From: Taeniopygia guttata | Lineage: Eukaryota > Chordata > Aves > Passeriformes > Estrildidae | Assembly (NCBI RefSeq): GCF_048771995.1 | Contig: NC_133024.1 | Location: 3,167,001 to 3,231,000 of the forward strand | Direction: 5' to 3' | Length of the DNA stretch: 64,000 nucleotides | Shown here: piece after piece, positions 39,001-49,003 of the stretch | Position numbering within the stretch: the stretch's first letter is position 1 | Layout: each line of letters starts with the position of its first letter | The notes under the pieces: generated by a model | Seen by the model: only the letters and a program-made list of their open reading frames with translations | The model's database searches: none | Told to the model about the DNA's origin: nothing | Position numbers and translations under genes: made by a program

Positions 39001-41484
39001 TGAGCTGTCCACCACATTTGCTGTAATAAAAATTTAAAGGAAAACAAACCAGGAGAATATGGTAATCCAAGCTGCAAAGGCAGGCAAGACAAAAAAGAAA
39101 ATCACATGCTGAGTCTAACAAGACTGAGCTAAAATCCAAAGAGCATTACAGCCCCATATTCTACCAAGATGGGAAAAAAAGGTAAATTATTTTAGTTTCT
39201 AGATTTTAGTTGATGAAGACAGACTCCATGGCATCTGAGGTTAGTTAAAGTCCTAATTAAAACTCTTCAGGACTGAGATTCATATTCATTCCATATTGAA
39301 CAGAAGCCACTAACCCAAAAGCATATCCAAACCTTTACAAATCCAAAGCTGTACAGTAACAGCTTCTATCAGAGTACTCTATGAATGCTGCCTGCCGCTC
39401 TCAATGGATAATGGATATGAGATGCAAGCCTGCCAGTCTGTAAAAAACCTTTGGTGCACATCTGGTACGTCCCCAGTCTCTCCAGTAAGTTACAAAAATT
39501 GATGTGGCAATTCATGTATGTGGTACTTTTGATAGGGATTGATTTTTTGGTGAAGAGGAAGAAGGCTGGTCAGAGAAGTGATTTTCAGGGAAGAGCTGCT
39601 AAAAGCTTCTTTTGCTTCAGAAGCTCCTTTGCTTCCTTACAGTCTATTCTGTTTTCAAGTTTCTTCCTTCATGTCATCCAAAAATTACCCATTCTTTATC
39701 CTGAATGTTGCTAATAACCCTTGTCTTATCTAAAATGAGGCATGCAATAGACTAAACGTGCACATAGGAGTAAACTCTTGGTAGTATACTAAAGTCTGTA
39801 AAAAATGCATATTATATCGCTCTACGCAGATAGTTACTATATGTATTATATTAATTAGTTGTGTTGCATTGACATTTTAATAATATGGCAAGTGTAGTTT
39901 TGTAGTTAAAGGGAAGTTTTAGTAGTTACAATAGAAACTATGTTCATGGGGTTTTTTTAAAGGAATGAGGTACTCGCTTCAAGAAAACAGTCACACAGCA
40001 TGTAAATCTTCCAACAAAGAATTTACGGTTTTCTTATCAGAAGAAGCTAATTTCTTCAAGCCTTGCTCAGACTCCAAGATGCCATGGGGATTAAAAGAAG
40101 CAGTTGAAATATAACAGAGTTTCTTGTTTTAAATACAATGTAAGCATTACTATCAAATATATATGAATATGCAACAGTGTATTGTTTTAAAGGTTATTCC
40201 TTTGTTCACAAGGCATGCTTTTTGTGTTTTAAGTGCTTGAGAGCATCCAGACATCCATAAGTCTTTGCTTTTTATTGTCTTGTAATTGTCCTAAATCCAA
40301 ACTTTTATTACTCTATTTGTATTACTATTTTTATAACCATTTTATTATTATTAAACTTTTAAAAACCAAGTGTTTGGCGTTTTTCACAATGTCATCCAAA
40401 AATTACCCATTTTTTATCCTGACCTTTGCTAATAACCATTTACTTGTCTAAAATGGGGCATGCAATAGACTAAACGTGCACATGGGAGTAAACTCTTGGT
40501 ATTACTAAAGTCTTAGTATGAAATGTCATATGAAATTCAGTATCTGTTGCACTTAAATATTCTGTAGCTGCCAACACATGTATGCTTTACTAAGTCCACA
40601 CCTACACTATGCAAACATTGTAGCTTTAAGGAGATCTTACCGTCAGGTGTATCGTAAGTGAGAGTGTCCATGGAAACAAGTATGTCATCTTCAAAAGGAT
40701 GATTGTACTAAATAAAAAGTAGCATTAAATATTAGAACAAATGACCAAAGCAATGTCTGTTTTATGTGTTGTTTTTAGGACAAGTTTTTGCTTTATGCTA
40801 AATATGAAGTTATCAGTATGTTGTTTTATTGGCTAAAGCTAGAAATCAGCAATCTGGAAATATTAACTCCTACAGGAAACCGATGTATTTTAAGCGTGTG
40901 TGCAAGCAATTCAACCTAAGGCATAAGCCAGCCAGTGCCAAAACAGGGCTCCAAAGGGGTTTAAAATGCAGTTAAGTCGCTGACAGTTTCACTCAAACGC
41001 CTGCTGTAGAAACTAAAAGCAGCCTCCAGCCAAAACCAGCACCTCATAACATGTAAAAACATCCGATGATATAGCCGAGAAAATCCTTCTAGAGGATTTA
41101 ACCCGGCGGCGGCACAAAACATTTTCCGAAGGGGAAAGCCGCATCCCGGGATAAACGCGTGTGGCTGCGCTGGGAGAAGAACACAGAACGACTCCCAAGG
41201 GATTCACAGAGGGAATCCCCACTTAGGGGGACACTAAGTGCCCGTCTTACGCAAGATAATGGGGGTTAAGGACACTATGAGGGCACCAAGTCGCGTACCC
41301 AGCACTGTCATTCCCAGCTGTCTGTCCTGCTGCATTCCGCTCTTGCCGGTCCGCTGCTCTCAGGCAGCGCTTCCCCGCCCGCCAGCCCGGTCCCGCAGCT
41401 CACCTCCTCCAGGATGCGGCTCATGGTTGCCATGAAGCGGGCCTCGCTGCGCCGCAGCCCGCCCCACATCGCGCCGCCGGCCAT
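25415..41484 (-). CDS. HJURP: Holliday junction recognition protein (CENP-A chaperone), with a duplicated internal exon cassette
   Basis: HJURP binds the CENP-A/H4 pair through an N-terminal Scm3 domain and deposits it at centromeres in early G1. Supported exons, in transcript order, are 41484-41404, 40707-40641, 38883-38819, 35472-35433, 34799-34741, 33588-33490, 32741-32681, 30084-30026, 28870-28772, 28023-27963 and 27054-25415. All have GT/AG borders and the phases fit, giving 776 residues (human 748). Exons 1-3 give the Scm3 core: RFMATMSRILEE, then YNHPFEDDILVSMDTLTYDT and PDGPKQW, close to human YNQPFEDTPVVQMATLTYET. The cassette 34799-32681 is repeated at 30084-27963. The last exon has the mid domain (TLADLYPAMVETFTKL) and two C-terminal repeats (SFEELYNKVCSEKF, EFDRLFEKLCGE). 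A further possible 28-nt exon at 37875-37848 shifts frame unless another exon choice compensates. The first-exon ATG lies 46 nt below a CHR-like element. Confidence 0.9.
27894..30165 (-). repeat. HJURP: HJURP intragenic duplication, copy A (3' copy)
   Basis: About 2.27 kb nearly identical to 32606-34880 (constant offset of about 4715-4718), including introns. It carries exons 30084-30026 (59 nt), 28870-28772 (99 nt) and 28023-27963 (61 nt), encoding DEESDDVVSVGRKFEGIHLQ, then NLIADDGQIFKKEMVPVDVI...NIPKWIT, then ITTPVSSKSHHSTSPGQKLL. Both ends of the cassette are phase 1. All splice sites are intact. The match fades to the left near TATTTTTTCTAATGAA and to the right just past TTTTAAGCAC. Confidence 0.95.
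30166..32605. other. Spacer between the two HJURP cassette copies
   Basis: About 2.4 kb of intronic sequence not shared with the flanks of either copy, apart from about 100 bp at its right end (see the older direct repeat at 32490-32595). A 70-codon minus-strand frame at 31934-32146 has no fitting splice phase and is not called. Confidence 0.5.
32490..32595. repeat. Diverged direct repeat, left member
   Basis: GTTGAGTAATACC...AATAAAATAATTATC...AAGGTCAAAGCCT aligns with GTTGAATAATACC...TCAAATAATGATT...AAGGTCAAAACCT at 34890-34990. The two copies sit just outside the two ends of cassette copy B. Similarity is well below that of the cassette copies, so they are older. Confidence 0.55.
32606..34880 (-). 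repeat. HJURP: HJURP intragenic duplication, copy B (5' copy)
   Basis: Second copy of the three-exon cassette: exons 34799-34741, 33588-33490 and 32741-32681 with the same lengths and phases as copy A. Encoded differences from copy A are D for G (GRKFEDIHLQ), E for K, I for M and I for V (IFKEEIIPVD), and L for S (HHSTLPGQ). There are seven coding substitutions in 219 nt, no indels in exons and all GT/AG sites kept. The exon 8 equivalent ends CTT-G and splices in frame to the first exon of copy A, giving LLDEESDD. Confidence 0.95.
34890..34990. repeat. Diverged direct repeat, right member
   Basis: Partner of 32490-32595, immediately outside the other end of cassette copy B, in the same orientation. 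Confidence 0.55.
35917..36021 (-). mobile_element. CR1 LINE 3' end fragment
   Basis: The plus strand reads GGATGGTTGGGGTTGGAAGG, then ACCTTAAAGATCATCTCGTACC. This is the reverse complement of the avian CR1 3' region, followed by the CCAACCCCTCTG and CCTGGAACACT blocks typical of the element. It is a truncated copy in the HJURP intron, in the same orientation as the gene. Confidence 0.85.
37848..37875 (-). other. HJURP: Possible alternative 28-nt HJURP exon
   Basis: TTCTATTGCAG precedes and GTACTG follows this short stretch on the minus strand. It is 28 nt (1 mod 3), so adding it to the main model breaks frame. It can be used in two ways. It could follow the normal exon 3 end and skip 35472-35433, giving RYSQRPRIT then DEESDD. 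Or it could follow an alternative exon 3 donor at 38825-38824, giving IVIVKDQGSQESSEN. Both keep the frame open; neither can be chosen from sequence alone. Confidence 0.4.
39672..39796. repeat. 125-bp direct repeat, left copy, flanking an LTR
   Basis: ATGTCATCCAAAAATTACCC through ACTAAAGTC matches 40389-40514 with a modest number of differences, including the shared GCATGCAATAGACTAAACGT block. The LTR at 39797-40388 lies exactly between the two copies. Confidence 0.85.
39797..40388 (+). mobile_element. Solo LTR, ERVL-like, in an HJURP intron
   Basis: Begins TGTAAAAAATG and ends CGTTTTTCACA, so the ends are TG...CA with inverted terminal repeats. The 3' half (GAATATGCAACA, TTATTCCTTTGTTCACAAGG, the poly-A-like ATTATTATTAAAC and the U5-like terminus) closely matches the LTR at 42443-43060. 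The 5' halves are more diverged. It lies antisense to HJURP between exons 2 and 3. It has no internal region and is flanked by an unusually long direct repeat rather than a simple short duplication. It looks old. Confidence 0.75.
40389..40514. repeat. 125-bp direct repeat, right copy, flanking an LTR
   Basis: Partner of 39672-39796, in the same orientation, starting immediately after the LTR terminus. Confidence 0.85.
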
Positions 41485-42010
41485 GCTGAGGCACGGCTCC
41501 GCCCGCCCCCCCACACCGCGGCCGGCCGATTCAAACCTCGCGCGCCGCCCCTCTGCCGCCTCCGATTGGTTGTTGCGCCAATCAGTTCTGGTATATAACC
41601 AATGGGATCCCGCGGTGGGCAGGATTTGTATTCTGATTGGTTGCTGGCGCTGCTGAATGCCCAATCACGCCGCTCCGAGTCCTGGATTTGGGCGCTGTCA
41701 ACATCGGCTGGCCGTGCTTTCCCATTGGCTGCGGGGACGGCGGCAGCGGCTGGTCGCGGTCTCCCATTGGCTGCGGGGCCGGCGGGCGGGCTCCCATTGG
41801 CTGCCTGGGCGCAAGGCCCGTGTGGCAATGGCGGGACGCGGCGCCGGCGGAGAAGGAGGCGCGGCCCGGCCCGGCCTTTGCAGCTCATGGCGGAGATTTA
41901 CAGAGCCGTGTGTCTCCGTCGGGTTCGGCACAGGCGGCCGGAGGGGTCGGGGCTGCGGGATTTGGCGTTCAGGCCCTCCCCGGTTACTCCCTGAAGCTGC
42001 AGGCCTGTGG
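41300..42010. promoter_or_regulatory. HJURP: CpG island and HJURP promoter
   Basis: This is the only clearly GC- and CpG-rich stretch in the window. It covers HJURP exon 1 and about 500 bp upstream. It holds eight CCAAT/ATTGG motifs at 41565, 41578, 41599, 41636, 41661, 41724, 41766 and 41796 (first base), and a TATATAA at 41592. The last three ATTGG boxes sit in repeated CCCATTGGCTGC units. CCAAT arrays bound by NF-Y are typical of cell-cycle gene promoters. Long open frames on both strands here are a by-product of GC-rich sequence. Divergent transcription to the right is possible but not shown. Confidence 0.85.
41530..41546 (-). promoter_or_regulatory. HJURP: CDE/CHR-like cell-cycle element
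   Basis: On the minus strand the sequence reads GGCGCGC, four bases GAGG, then TTTGAA, 46 bp above the HJURP ATG. A GC-rich CDE four bases before a TTTGAA CHR, with CCAAT boxes just upstream, is the classic site for DREAM and B-MYB/MuvB control of G2/M genes. The match to the consensus is seen directly; binding is inferred. Confidence 0.65.
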
Positions 42011-42442
42011 GGAGTAGTGGAAATGGCAAAGCCAAAGCTTTACCTGCCCCTTGGTACTGCTGTTTGTGGATACTGTTCCGTTCCTTCCCAATATTCTTCA
42101 AGTAACCATTTGTTTTCTATAAGATTTTTTTAAGAAGTAAAATACCATCAGCACATCAAAGTCCCTGGAACCTCCCATTAGAAAAGCATTTGCCATTTTG
42201 GCAATGTAGACAAGTGCTTTTTTTGTAATCCCTTATTTTAAAAAGCTGATCTGTATTTACTTACTTATTGATCAGTTGTATTAAGTTTTATTTTTTAAAC
42301 GGTAGGACTTTAGAAAAATACATCTTTGGTCCACATTTAAGCATTCTTACTAGAATGATAGTGAACTTTTCACAGCTGACAAGATCTGCCCTAAGGCCTT
42401 ACCCTGTTTCTGGCAGGTCTTACCCTTTTTCTGGTTCTTCAT

Positions 42443-43060
42443 TGTGAAAAATGTGTATTTTATGATTGGCTTTTTGTATATGTTACAATGAATCTTATAT
42501 GTGTAATGTTAGAAAGTTACGTTGTATTAATTCTTTTAAGTAGTGTGTTAAATGTAGTTTTAGGTTACAACATAATGTTAAAATAGAAACTTTGAGATAT
42601 AGGATTTGTTACAAGCTCAGTTAGGAAGATGAGATAATCAAGAAACTCTTCACACAGAGATGTCAGCGAAGGGGGCCCATAAAAAGTTACTGGCTACTTA
42701 TCAGAAAAGACAAACATTCTTCCACCTTCTCTGTCTTTTTGGAACCACCAAGATTAAGGAGAAGAAGTTGACAAAAACCAGAAAAGTTCTTAATTTGCAA
42801 GGAATTTATGCATCATGTATGAGATATATGAATATGCAACAGGCTGTTGCTTTTAAGGTTATTCCTTTGTTCACAAGGGATGCTTTTCGTGACTTAAGTG
42901 TCTGAGAGCATCCAGACATCCGTAATTCTTTGCTGTTTATTGTCTTGTAATTGTCCTAACTCTAAACATTATTACTCTAATTGTATTACTATTTTTATAA
43001 CCATTTTATTATTATTAAACTTTTAACATTTTAAAAAACAAGTGATTGGCGTTTTTCACA
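42443..43060 (+). mobile_element. Solo LTR, ERVL-like, upstream of HJURP
   Basis: Begins TGTGAAAAATG and ends CGTTTTTCACA, with perfect 9-bp inverted ends TGTGAAAAA/TTTTTCACA. It is flanked by a 5-bp direct repeat TTCAT (42438-42442 and 43061-43065), the length usual for ERVL-type elements. It is the same family as 39797-40388. No internal viral sequence is present. It lies about 0.9 kb upstream of the HJURP exon 1 region, pointing away from the gene. Confidence 0.87.
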
Positions 43061-43065
43061 TTCAT

Positions 43066-46000
43066 TAAGGCCTTACCATTTTCAGGGTATGATTTTTCTG
43101 CCAGCACGTCATGAAATACTGCTCTCAGTGCTTAAATCACGTGTGTGTGCTGAGCAAGCCAGCTAAAAGTGTACTGAAATGTTGATTTCACCTTGCAGGA
43201 AAAGATGAATGTGGTAATTGCAAGGTGACACAACATGTTCCACCCCTACATTTGTCACTGTATTTCCACCAGAATGACTGCAGGACAAATCATCTTTAAA
43301 AAAACAGAAACTCACTGAGGAGCACCTCATTCTGTGTTCTTTATTTTCTTGATACACACCCAGAAGTAGATCTGAAGAAGCTCTCAATACTTTGTCTTTA
43401 CATTCACTTTGGATGGAAGCCATGCTTTGAATATATCAAAACGTATATAAACTTCCTAAGATTTTTAAAAAAGGGGGGGAAAAGTGTAGCTACCAAAAAT
43501 AAATCAGAATCTCTGTATTGCAGATTAACAAAATTGATGAGCACTCAATAGTTTGAAGCAAGTGCCTATAATCTTTCCTTTCCCATTGGTAAAACATACT
43601 ACTAATTTCACTCCCTTGAATAGATGAAATATAATTTCTGTGATTCTTCCAACATTGTCAAACATTGAGATAGTTTTGAATAGTAGTAGGAATTTTATTA
43701 GTAGGCAAATAAATCTATACATACCCAGGGCCAGCTTCACATGGTGTGCAGAGAATGAGACCTGGAGCCCCACATTTAGAGAAGGAAAAAAGGAAATAAC
43801 AGGTTAACTAACTATTCAATACTTCTAACTTTCAAAGTGCTAATCATATGGATAAAAGGCATCATTATGTCACTTGTGGGGAAAAAAGAAGAATCAGAAT
43901 ATCTCTTGTTTTTCACCAGCAGGTTTAGGGTCGTCATGGCCTTCATGGTGTTGTTCTGTGGTCCCCTTGCAGAGCTTTGATAACTTAATGTTGAAATACA
44001 GTGCACACACAGGATGAGATTAATTACTTTCCTCTGACATTTCCTAGTTTAGGACTCACTCACTTCACAGCCTAAATAATAGAAGTAGCCCCTGACTTAT
44101 TTTGTATGTGAGGTAATCATCAACCTAGGAAAACAAAGGTATGATCCAGTTATTTCAGTTTTATCCAGAAGTTACTTTTGTCTGTTTTGAATTCATGGTA
44201 CACTTCTATAGAGTGACAGGAGCACTCAAGTGCAAAAGATTTCTTCTACCACCCCAATACAAGAAAATGAGATTGACATTCAGAAGCTGTGCATGGAAAC
44301 TGTCCTAAACCAGCAGTAACTGGTATATTTGATAAGGTGTAACAAAAAAATTTTAAACTGCGTGACCTTAAGAACCACAAAGTCAACAAAGATTAGCTAA
44401 TGCTTGGGTGAATTTATGTCAACTGCAAATCAAGATTGTGGATCAAACCGTTGACAAACTAAAGAAAGTGGCACAATGTTCACTGTTTACATAGTAATAA
44501 GTAAACAGTGAACACTGTGCCATTTTTTTGCTAGAAAAAAATGTATTAATATCATACAGAAACAGATATTTCAATAAGAAAGCTTCTTTGGTGCCTGTGT
44601 AACACCAGAAACTCATCCTCTGTTCTGTCCAAGCTCTACATCTTCTGCCTTTCTGTTAAGTAGGTCTGTGCAGAAATGTATGACAGAAGATTTAACTTCA
44701 ATTATCCTTTGATTAGTTTGATGTGTAGAAGAATAATTTGTGGCTCTGAGTTGAGCGTGTCATTGTTTACCCTATGGTTTGCTGCTATGTGTTATTGTTT
44801 TATTCATGGCATTTATTCATATTTGGAGAGGCCCGTGTCCTCCTCAGCTCATCATTTAGTCTGGCCTCAAGCTGTATTTTATCCCTTTAATCCATTTATC
44901 ACTGTTTAAAAAAACATTAATCAAAACATCTGCACTAAGTGATCGTTTTCACTATTCTGCTCTGAACTCTTTCCAGTCAGTCAGTATCCTTGACTGCTTA
45001 GGCATCTGGAATAATAAATAATTTTCTGAAAGCAACCTCTGAAGAGCCATATAAAGGGCAATTTACACATCTATTTTCTGTAAATGTTGATCTTCAGATA
45101 AAGCCAAAACATCACATTGACTATTGAAATGACAAACTCCTCTCTCTTCAGCATCTTTCTTTGGGATTGCATGCTGCTCTCTCTCTTTGTACAGGGGAGT
45201 ATGAAAGCGTAAAATAACTGCTCTTTTCCAGAAAGCCTAGCACAGCTCAGCTTGTGTCAAGCCAGTGAATATAATTAGAAATTCAGAGACTGAAAAAAAA
45301 ACCCTGAGGAGAGTAGAGGGAGTTGTAGGCAAGTGTGAGCATCCCAGGAAAACTCCACAGTAAAAGAGTCAGCCCAGGTTCTGCAGGAGGCACTTTGCAT
45401 CATTCCTGCTGCAAAGGAGCCTTGCCTTCCCTGCTCTCTGAGAGGTGGGAGGGAAAGTGCTATTTTACTCCTTCTTACTTACAACTCCACCCAAAGTCAT
45501 CAATTAGTTTCTTCACATAAGGCAGTCCTCGCATGAGTGTCTGTTACACAGACAAATGTTTCCAAACCTTATCATAATTAAACACACCCAGGCACTCCAT
45601 AACTCTGCTTATATAAAGCATGAAAGAAAAGAAAACAAAAAAAACAACCACACTTAGCCATCAGGAAGGCATCAAAAATCTTGCTTGTCAAGTCAAAAAT
45701 GTCACTGAGCTTCCAAACACAGTCCTGGGATGAATAACATTATTTCTATAATTTCCCTATTTCTGAAAATTGTGTGCAGTCTTGCTGGAAGCACATTTGG
45801 AGCAGGCTCTAAGGGTGCACTTACTGGATCCCTTGTTTTCTGAAGGCTTTGTACTGACCCCAGTTATCAAGAGCATGGGTAATTTTATTTGGGAGTAATT
45901 TTATTAGTTCCAGTCTAATAATTCCTCTGCCAGAATGGGACTTCACTATTTTCATTTTTTGGTTCTGATCTACTGGATCTGACCAGGATGAAGCTAATTT

Positions 46001-48382
46001 TTAATAATTTAGGACTCAGGGTACAAAGCTCAGAAATCTGATCTAATAGAATTATTATTGCTGTTGGAGCAAAGGATGATAATTCCCTTGAAAAGGAATG
46101 AGCAATTCTTGTCCCTTTTACTACTTACCACTGTTCTCAGTTTCCAGCATCTCTTGAAACTGTTTGGATTGACTTTTTCTCCAAACTCTTCACTCTCTCT
46201 GGTATTTTATAGAAGTAACTCTCTAGTTCCTGCTTGGGTTGGCAAAGAACTGAGTGTCACCAATGTACTGAACAAATGCCACAACTCCACAGTCACATCA
46301 TGCCTCTCTTGCATAGGTATCAAACTGCTTCAGAAAACATGGCAAGAATTATTAACTTTGCCTTGATAGACAGAAAACCCAAGGCCTTGAGTTAAATGAT
46401 TTGCCCAGGGTTGTGCACATGCTGTTGGCACATCAGTGAACAGGCTGTAAGTGTGCCCTAAATTCTTGACAGTATTAACATCTAACTAACTAACCATAGC
46501 AAATTCCCCTGGCTGCTCCCACACACTTCAGTAAGGAAGGCTCAGGATCTCCCCTGTGGATGCTGACCCTCCTGAGGCATGCACAGAACTTGTTGTGTCC
46601 CTTTCAATCCGCCTTTGAAGGAAAGGAAGCAACTCTGCCTGTGACCCCATTTGTTCCTGCCAGTTTGCACAAATGGATGATTGCAGTCAGGTACATTGGA
46701 GGTGATATAGAAGCATGTTCATCTGTAACAGAGACCACTAAAAGATGTGCTGTAATCATCACTGCTACCTAACCTCTGTCCTGCATGAGCCGATTAAATT
46801 GTTTTAAAATGTTTGAACACGGTACTCATTGTGATCAGTGTCACTCTGTTGATCAGATCAGTGGGAATGGAGAATAAAACCCCATTTACTGAACAACAAA
46901 TATTGGCTGTGTTTCCGGAACAGGCCAAGGGCTTATTGAAAAGAATATTGATTGAGCCAAGAAAACACTGAGCAGTTATAAAAGTTTAATCATATTCTCA
47001 TTCAAGCCTGCCTTCAGTGCCAGGAATTAAAATTCTCCCATCTCCTGAGGATGGAAGATACATTTCCATAATGTTCTGTAAGCTTCCAATGCTTAGCATC
47101 TGTACTGAATGGTGGAATTATTCCTTGCAAGTGATTTAGCTGAGATTTATACACAGTGCATTCTGCACCAAGTGTACAAATTACGCACAAACAAGCTGTG
47201 ATTTCATGAATGTTTCTCATTTGCAATTGTTTAACAAAGGGCTGGGCAAGCCAGTGTTGGCCCACAAGGTTGGCTAACACTTGAAGTGGTCAGAATAAAT
47301 ATTTGGTCTTCGTGATTGAACAACATATGCCTGGTCCCTCAAATCAGATGAAACTCAAATGATTCCTCAGCTAGAAAAGATTTGTTTCATTACAAGGATG
47401 TGTCTATGACTTAATTAGAAAACTGCTCATAAGCATTCACATTTGGCTGAGAACTACTGAGTGCAGGGAATGAAAGGCCCTGTTCAGAATGGCAAATGTG
47501 CTGTGGCAGTGTCTGGTTATAGAGGGTCCATGGGGTTAAAGAGCAGAAGAACTGTTTGCCAGGAGAAAACAGGAAAGGGTGTGCTGTGAATCCTTCCCCT
47601 TTTGCAAAGCTTGTAGGAATTTATGGCTACAGGGTTGGTGGGTGGAATAGCTTTACAGATGTATCCTGATGGTCTCTGACTCCTGATGACTGTGAAATGA
47701 AAATGAGGAGCTAAACCTGTCTGGGCTCATAGGCTTCAAGTTTCTTTGTCTGGTCTGTCACTTCTGAGATGCAAAGGACAGTTGCATTTATACCTGGAGT
47801 TCTGAATTTCTGTCCTTCCTCTTTCTGCCCCCACCCTTCAGTTGTCTTCTGTGAGATCTCTTCAGGGAAGTGGAATGAAATTTCATACACGAAGAATACT
47901 TTAAAATTAAGACAGTGTCTGTGTGAAGGTGGCTGAAAAATTGGAGTGCAAAAAAAAAAAATCAAAAGGGATAAAAGACCTAGCAGCAAGTGCTAGGTAG
48001 AAAATAAAAATGTGTGATGCATTGGTGGGGGTGGCTGGGGTGCAGGTAGATACAATTAGGAGCAAGGTCAAAAGGAACAGGGAAAGCCTTGAAATCTTGA
48101 ACCATCAACAGATGCACACAGTGTGGATGCATGTAGGCTCTTTTCTCAAGACAAGAAGAAGGAACAGCATCTTCCCATCTTCCTACTTGAGAAAATACCA
48201 ATAAGCAACACAAAACCAACAAGAAGATATCAACTAATTGTTCTTGTGATTTATCTGGGAAGGAAACAGTCAAAGTAGCAAGTCCAGAGCACAGGGCCCT
48301 GCAGAGCTGTGGTGTCCTGAGGCACCTTGCCTACATCCACTTATCCAATCCTTCATCTCATGCTCATGGATTCCTGGTACAG
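43066..48382. other. Intergenic between HJURP and GUCA1C, left part
   Basis: No gene is recognised. It contains a strong inverted repeat at 44469-44522. The many short open frames lack family features or splice context. Confidence 0.4.
44469..44522. repeat. Near-perfect 22-bp inverted repeat (hairpin)
   Basis: TGGCACAATGTTCACTGTTT and its inverted partner AAACAGTGAACACTGTGCCA have 22-bp arms with one mismatch around a 10-base AT-rich loop (44491-44500). The transcript of either strand would fold into a stem long enough to resemble a small-RNA precursor. A tiny palindromic transposon remnant is the other possibility. I do not recognise it as a known microRNA. Confidence 0.8.
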
Positions 48383-48388
48383 TGCCCC

Positions 48389-48997
48389 TGTCGGAATCTG
48401 AGGTATTGATGATCCCGAGATTGTAAAAGTCTCTGTCAGCCCCGCTGCCAAAGCAGAAGCCATAATTGGTCTGTGCTGGTTTCAAGGTTGTTTATTCTGT
48501 TTATCTCTAACATGTTCTGCTGCCCTGCCGCAGCTCTGTCCTGCAGGGCAGCGTGTGGGGCTCTGCCCTCAGTGGGATGGTACAAACATTAAATACCACA
48601 AACTACCTGTGCCGGATTTACAATAACGTGCCAATATCTGTCACCTACGTTGGACAGTGTGTCCCCAGCCTGAACCAACAGAAAAATGCCAACACCACAG
48701 TGAAACATGGAGGGCATGAAGAAGGAGGAAAAGGACAAGACACACCCAATTTCCTCCATCTTGTCCCCTTTGGACCCCTTATCTAGAAACCTAAAATTTT
48801 ACTTTTGCACCCGTGCCACACTTAATTATTACTTATATAAACACTCAGAGCTTGTAATTCATCCTGTAAGATTGAAAACTTTTCCATGGACAGAGATCAC
48901 AGACAGTATCTCTGGGGACTCTGTCCAGGGGGTTCCTGACCCCTGCCAGGGTCCCAGACCTGCCAGGGCAGCCAGAGGGAAGCCCTGGATTCCCACA
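48389..48997 (-). mobile_element. Solo LTR, ERVK-type (class II), passerine family
   Basis: Same family as 305-921 and very similar along its whole length. Minus-strand ends are TGTGGGAATCC and GATTCCGACA. It is flanked by 6-bp sequences TGCCCC (48383-48388) and TACCCC (48998-49003) that differ by one base, consistent with a 6-bp target duplication that has since mutated. No internal region is present. Open frames within it are incidental. Confidence 0.87.
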
Positions 48998-49003
48998 TAC
49001 CCC

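Larger units (their letters stand above)
34991..41403 (-). other. HJURP: HJURP 5' introns
   Basis: Intronic DNA between exon 1 and the first cassette copy, broken by exons at 35433-35472, possibly 37848-37875, 38819-38883 and 40641-40707. It holds a CR1 fragment and an LTR, both listed separately. No other gene is recognised. Confidence 0.5.

Noticed and set aside
41308-42133. Many overlapping open frames (up to 158 codons) on both strands
   Set aside because: They lie in a CpG island, where GC-rich sequence has few stops. Only the minus-strand 27 codons from 41484 to 41404 connect to a protein family by splicing (HJURP exon 1).
39797-43060. The two ERVL-like LTRs as ends of one provirus
   Set aside because: The DNA between them is host HJURP exons and a CpG island with no viral genes. 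The right one also has its own 5-bp target duplication.
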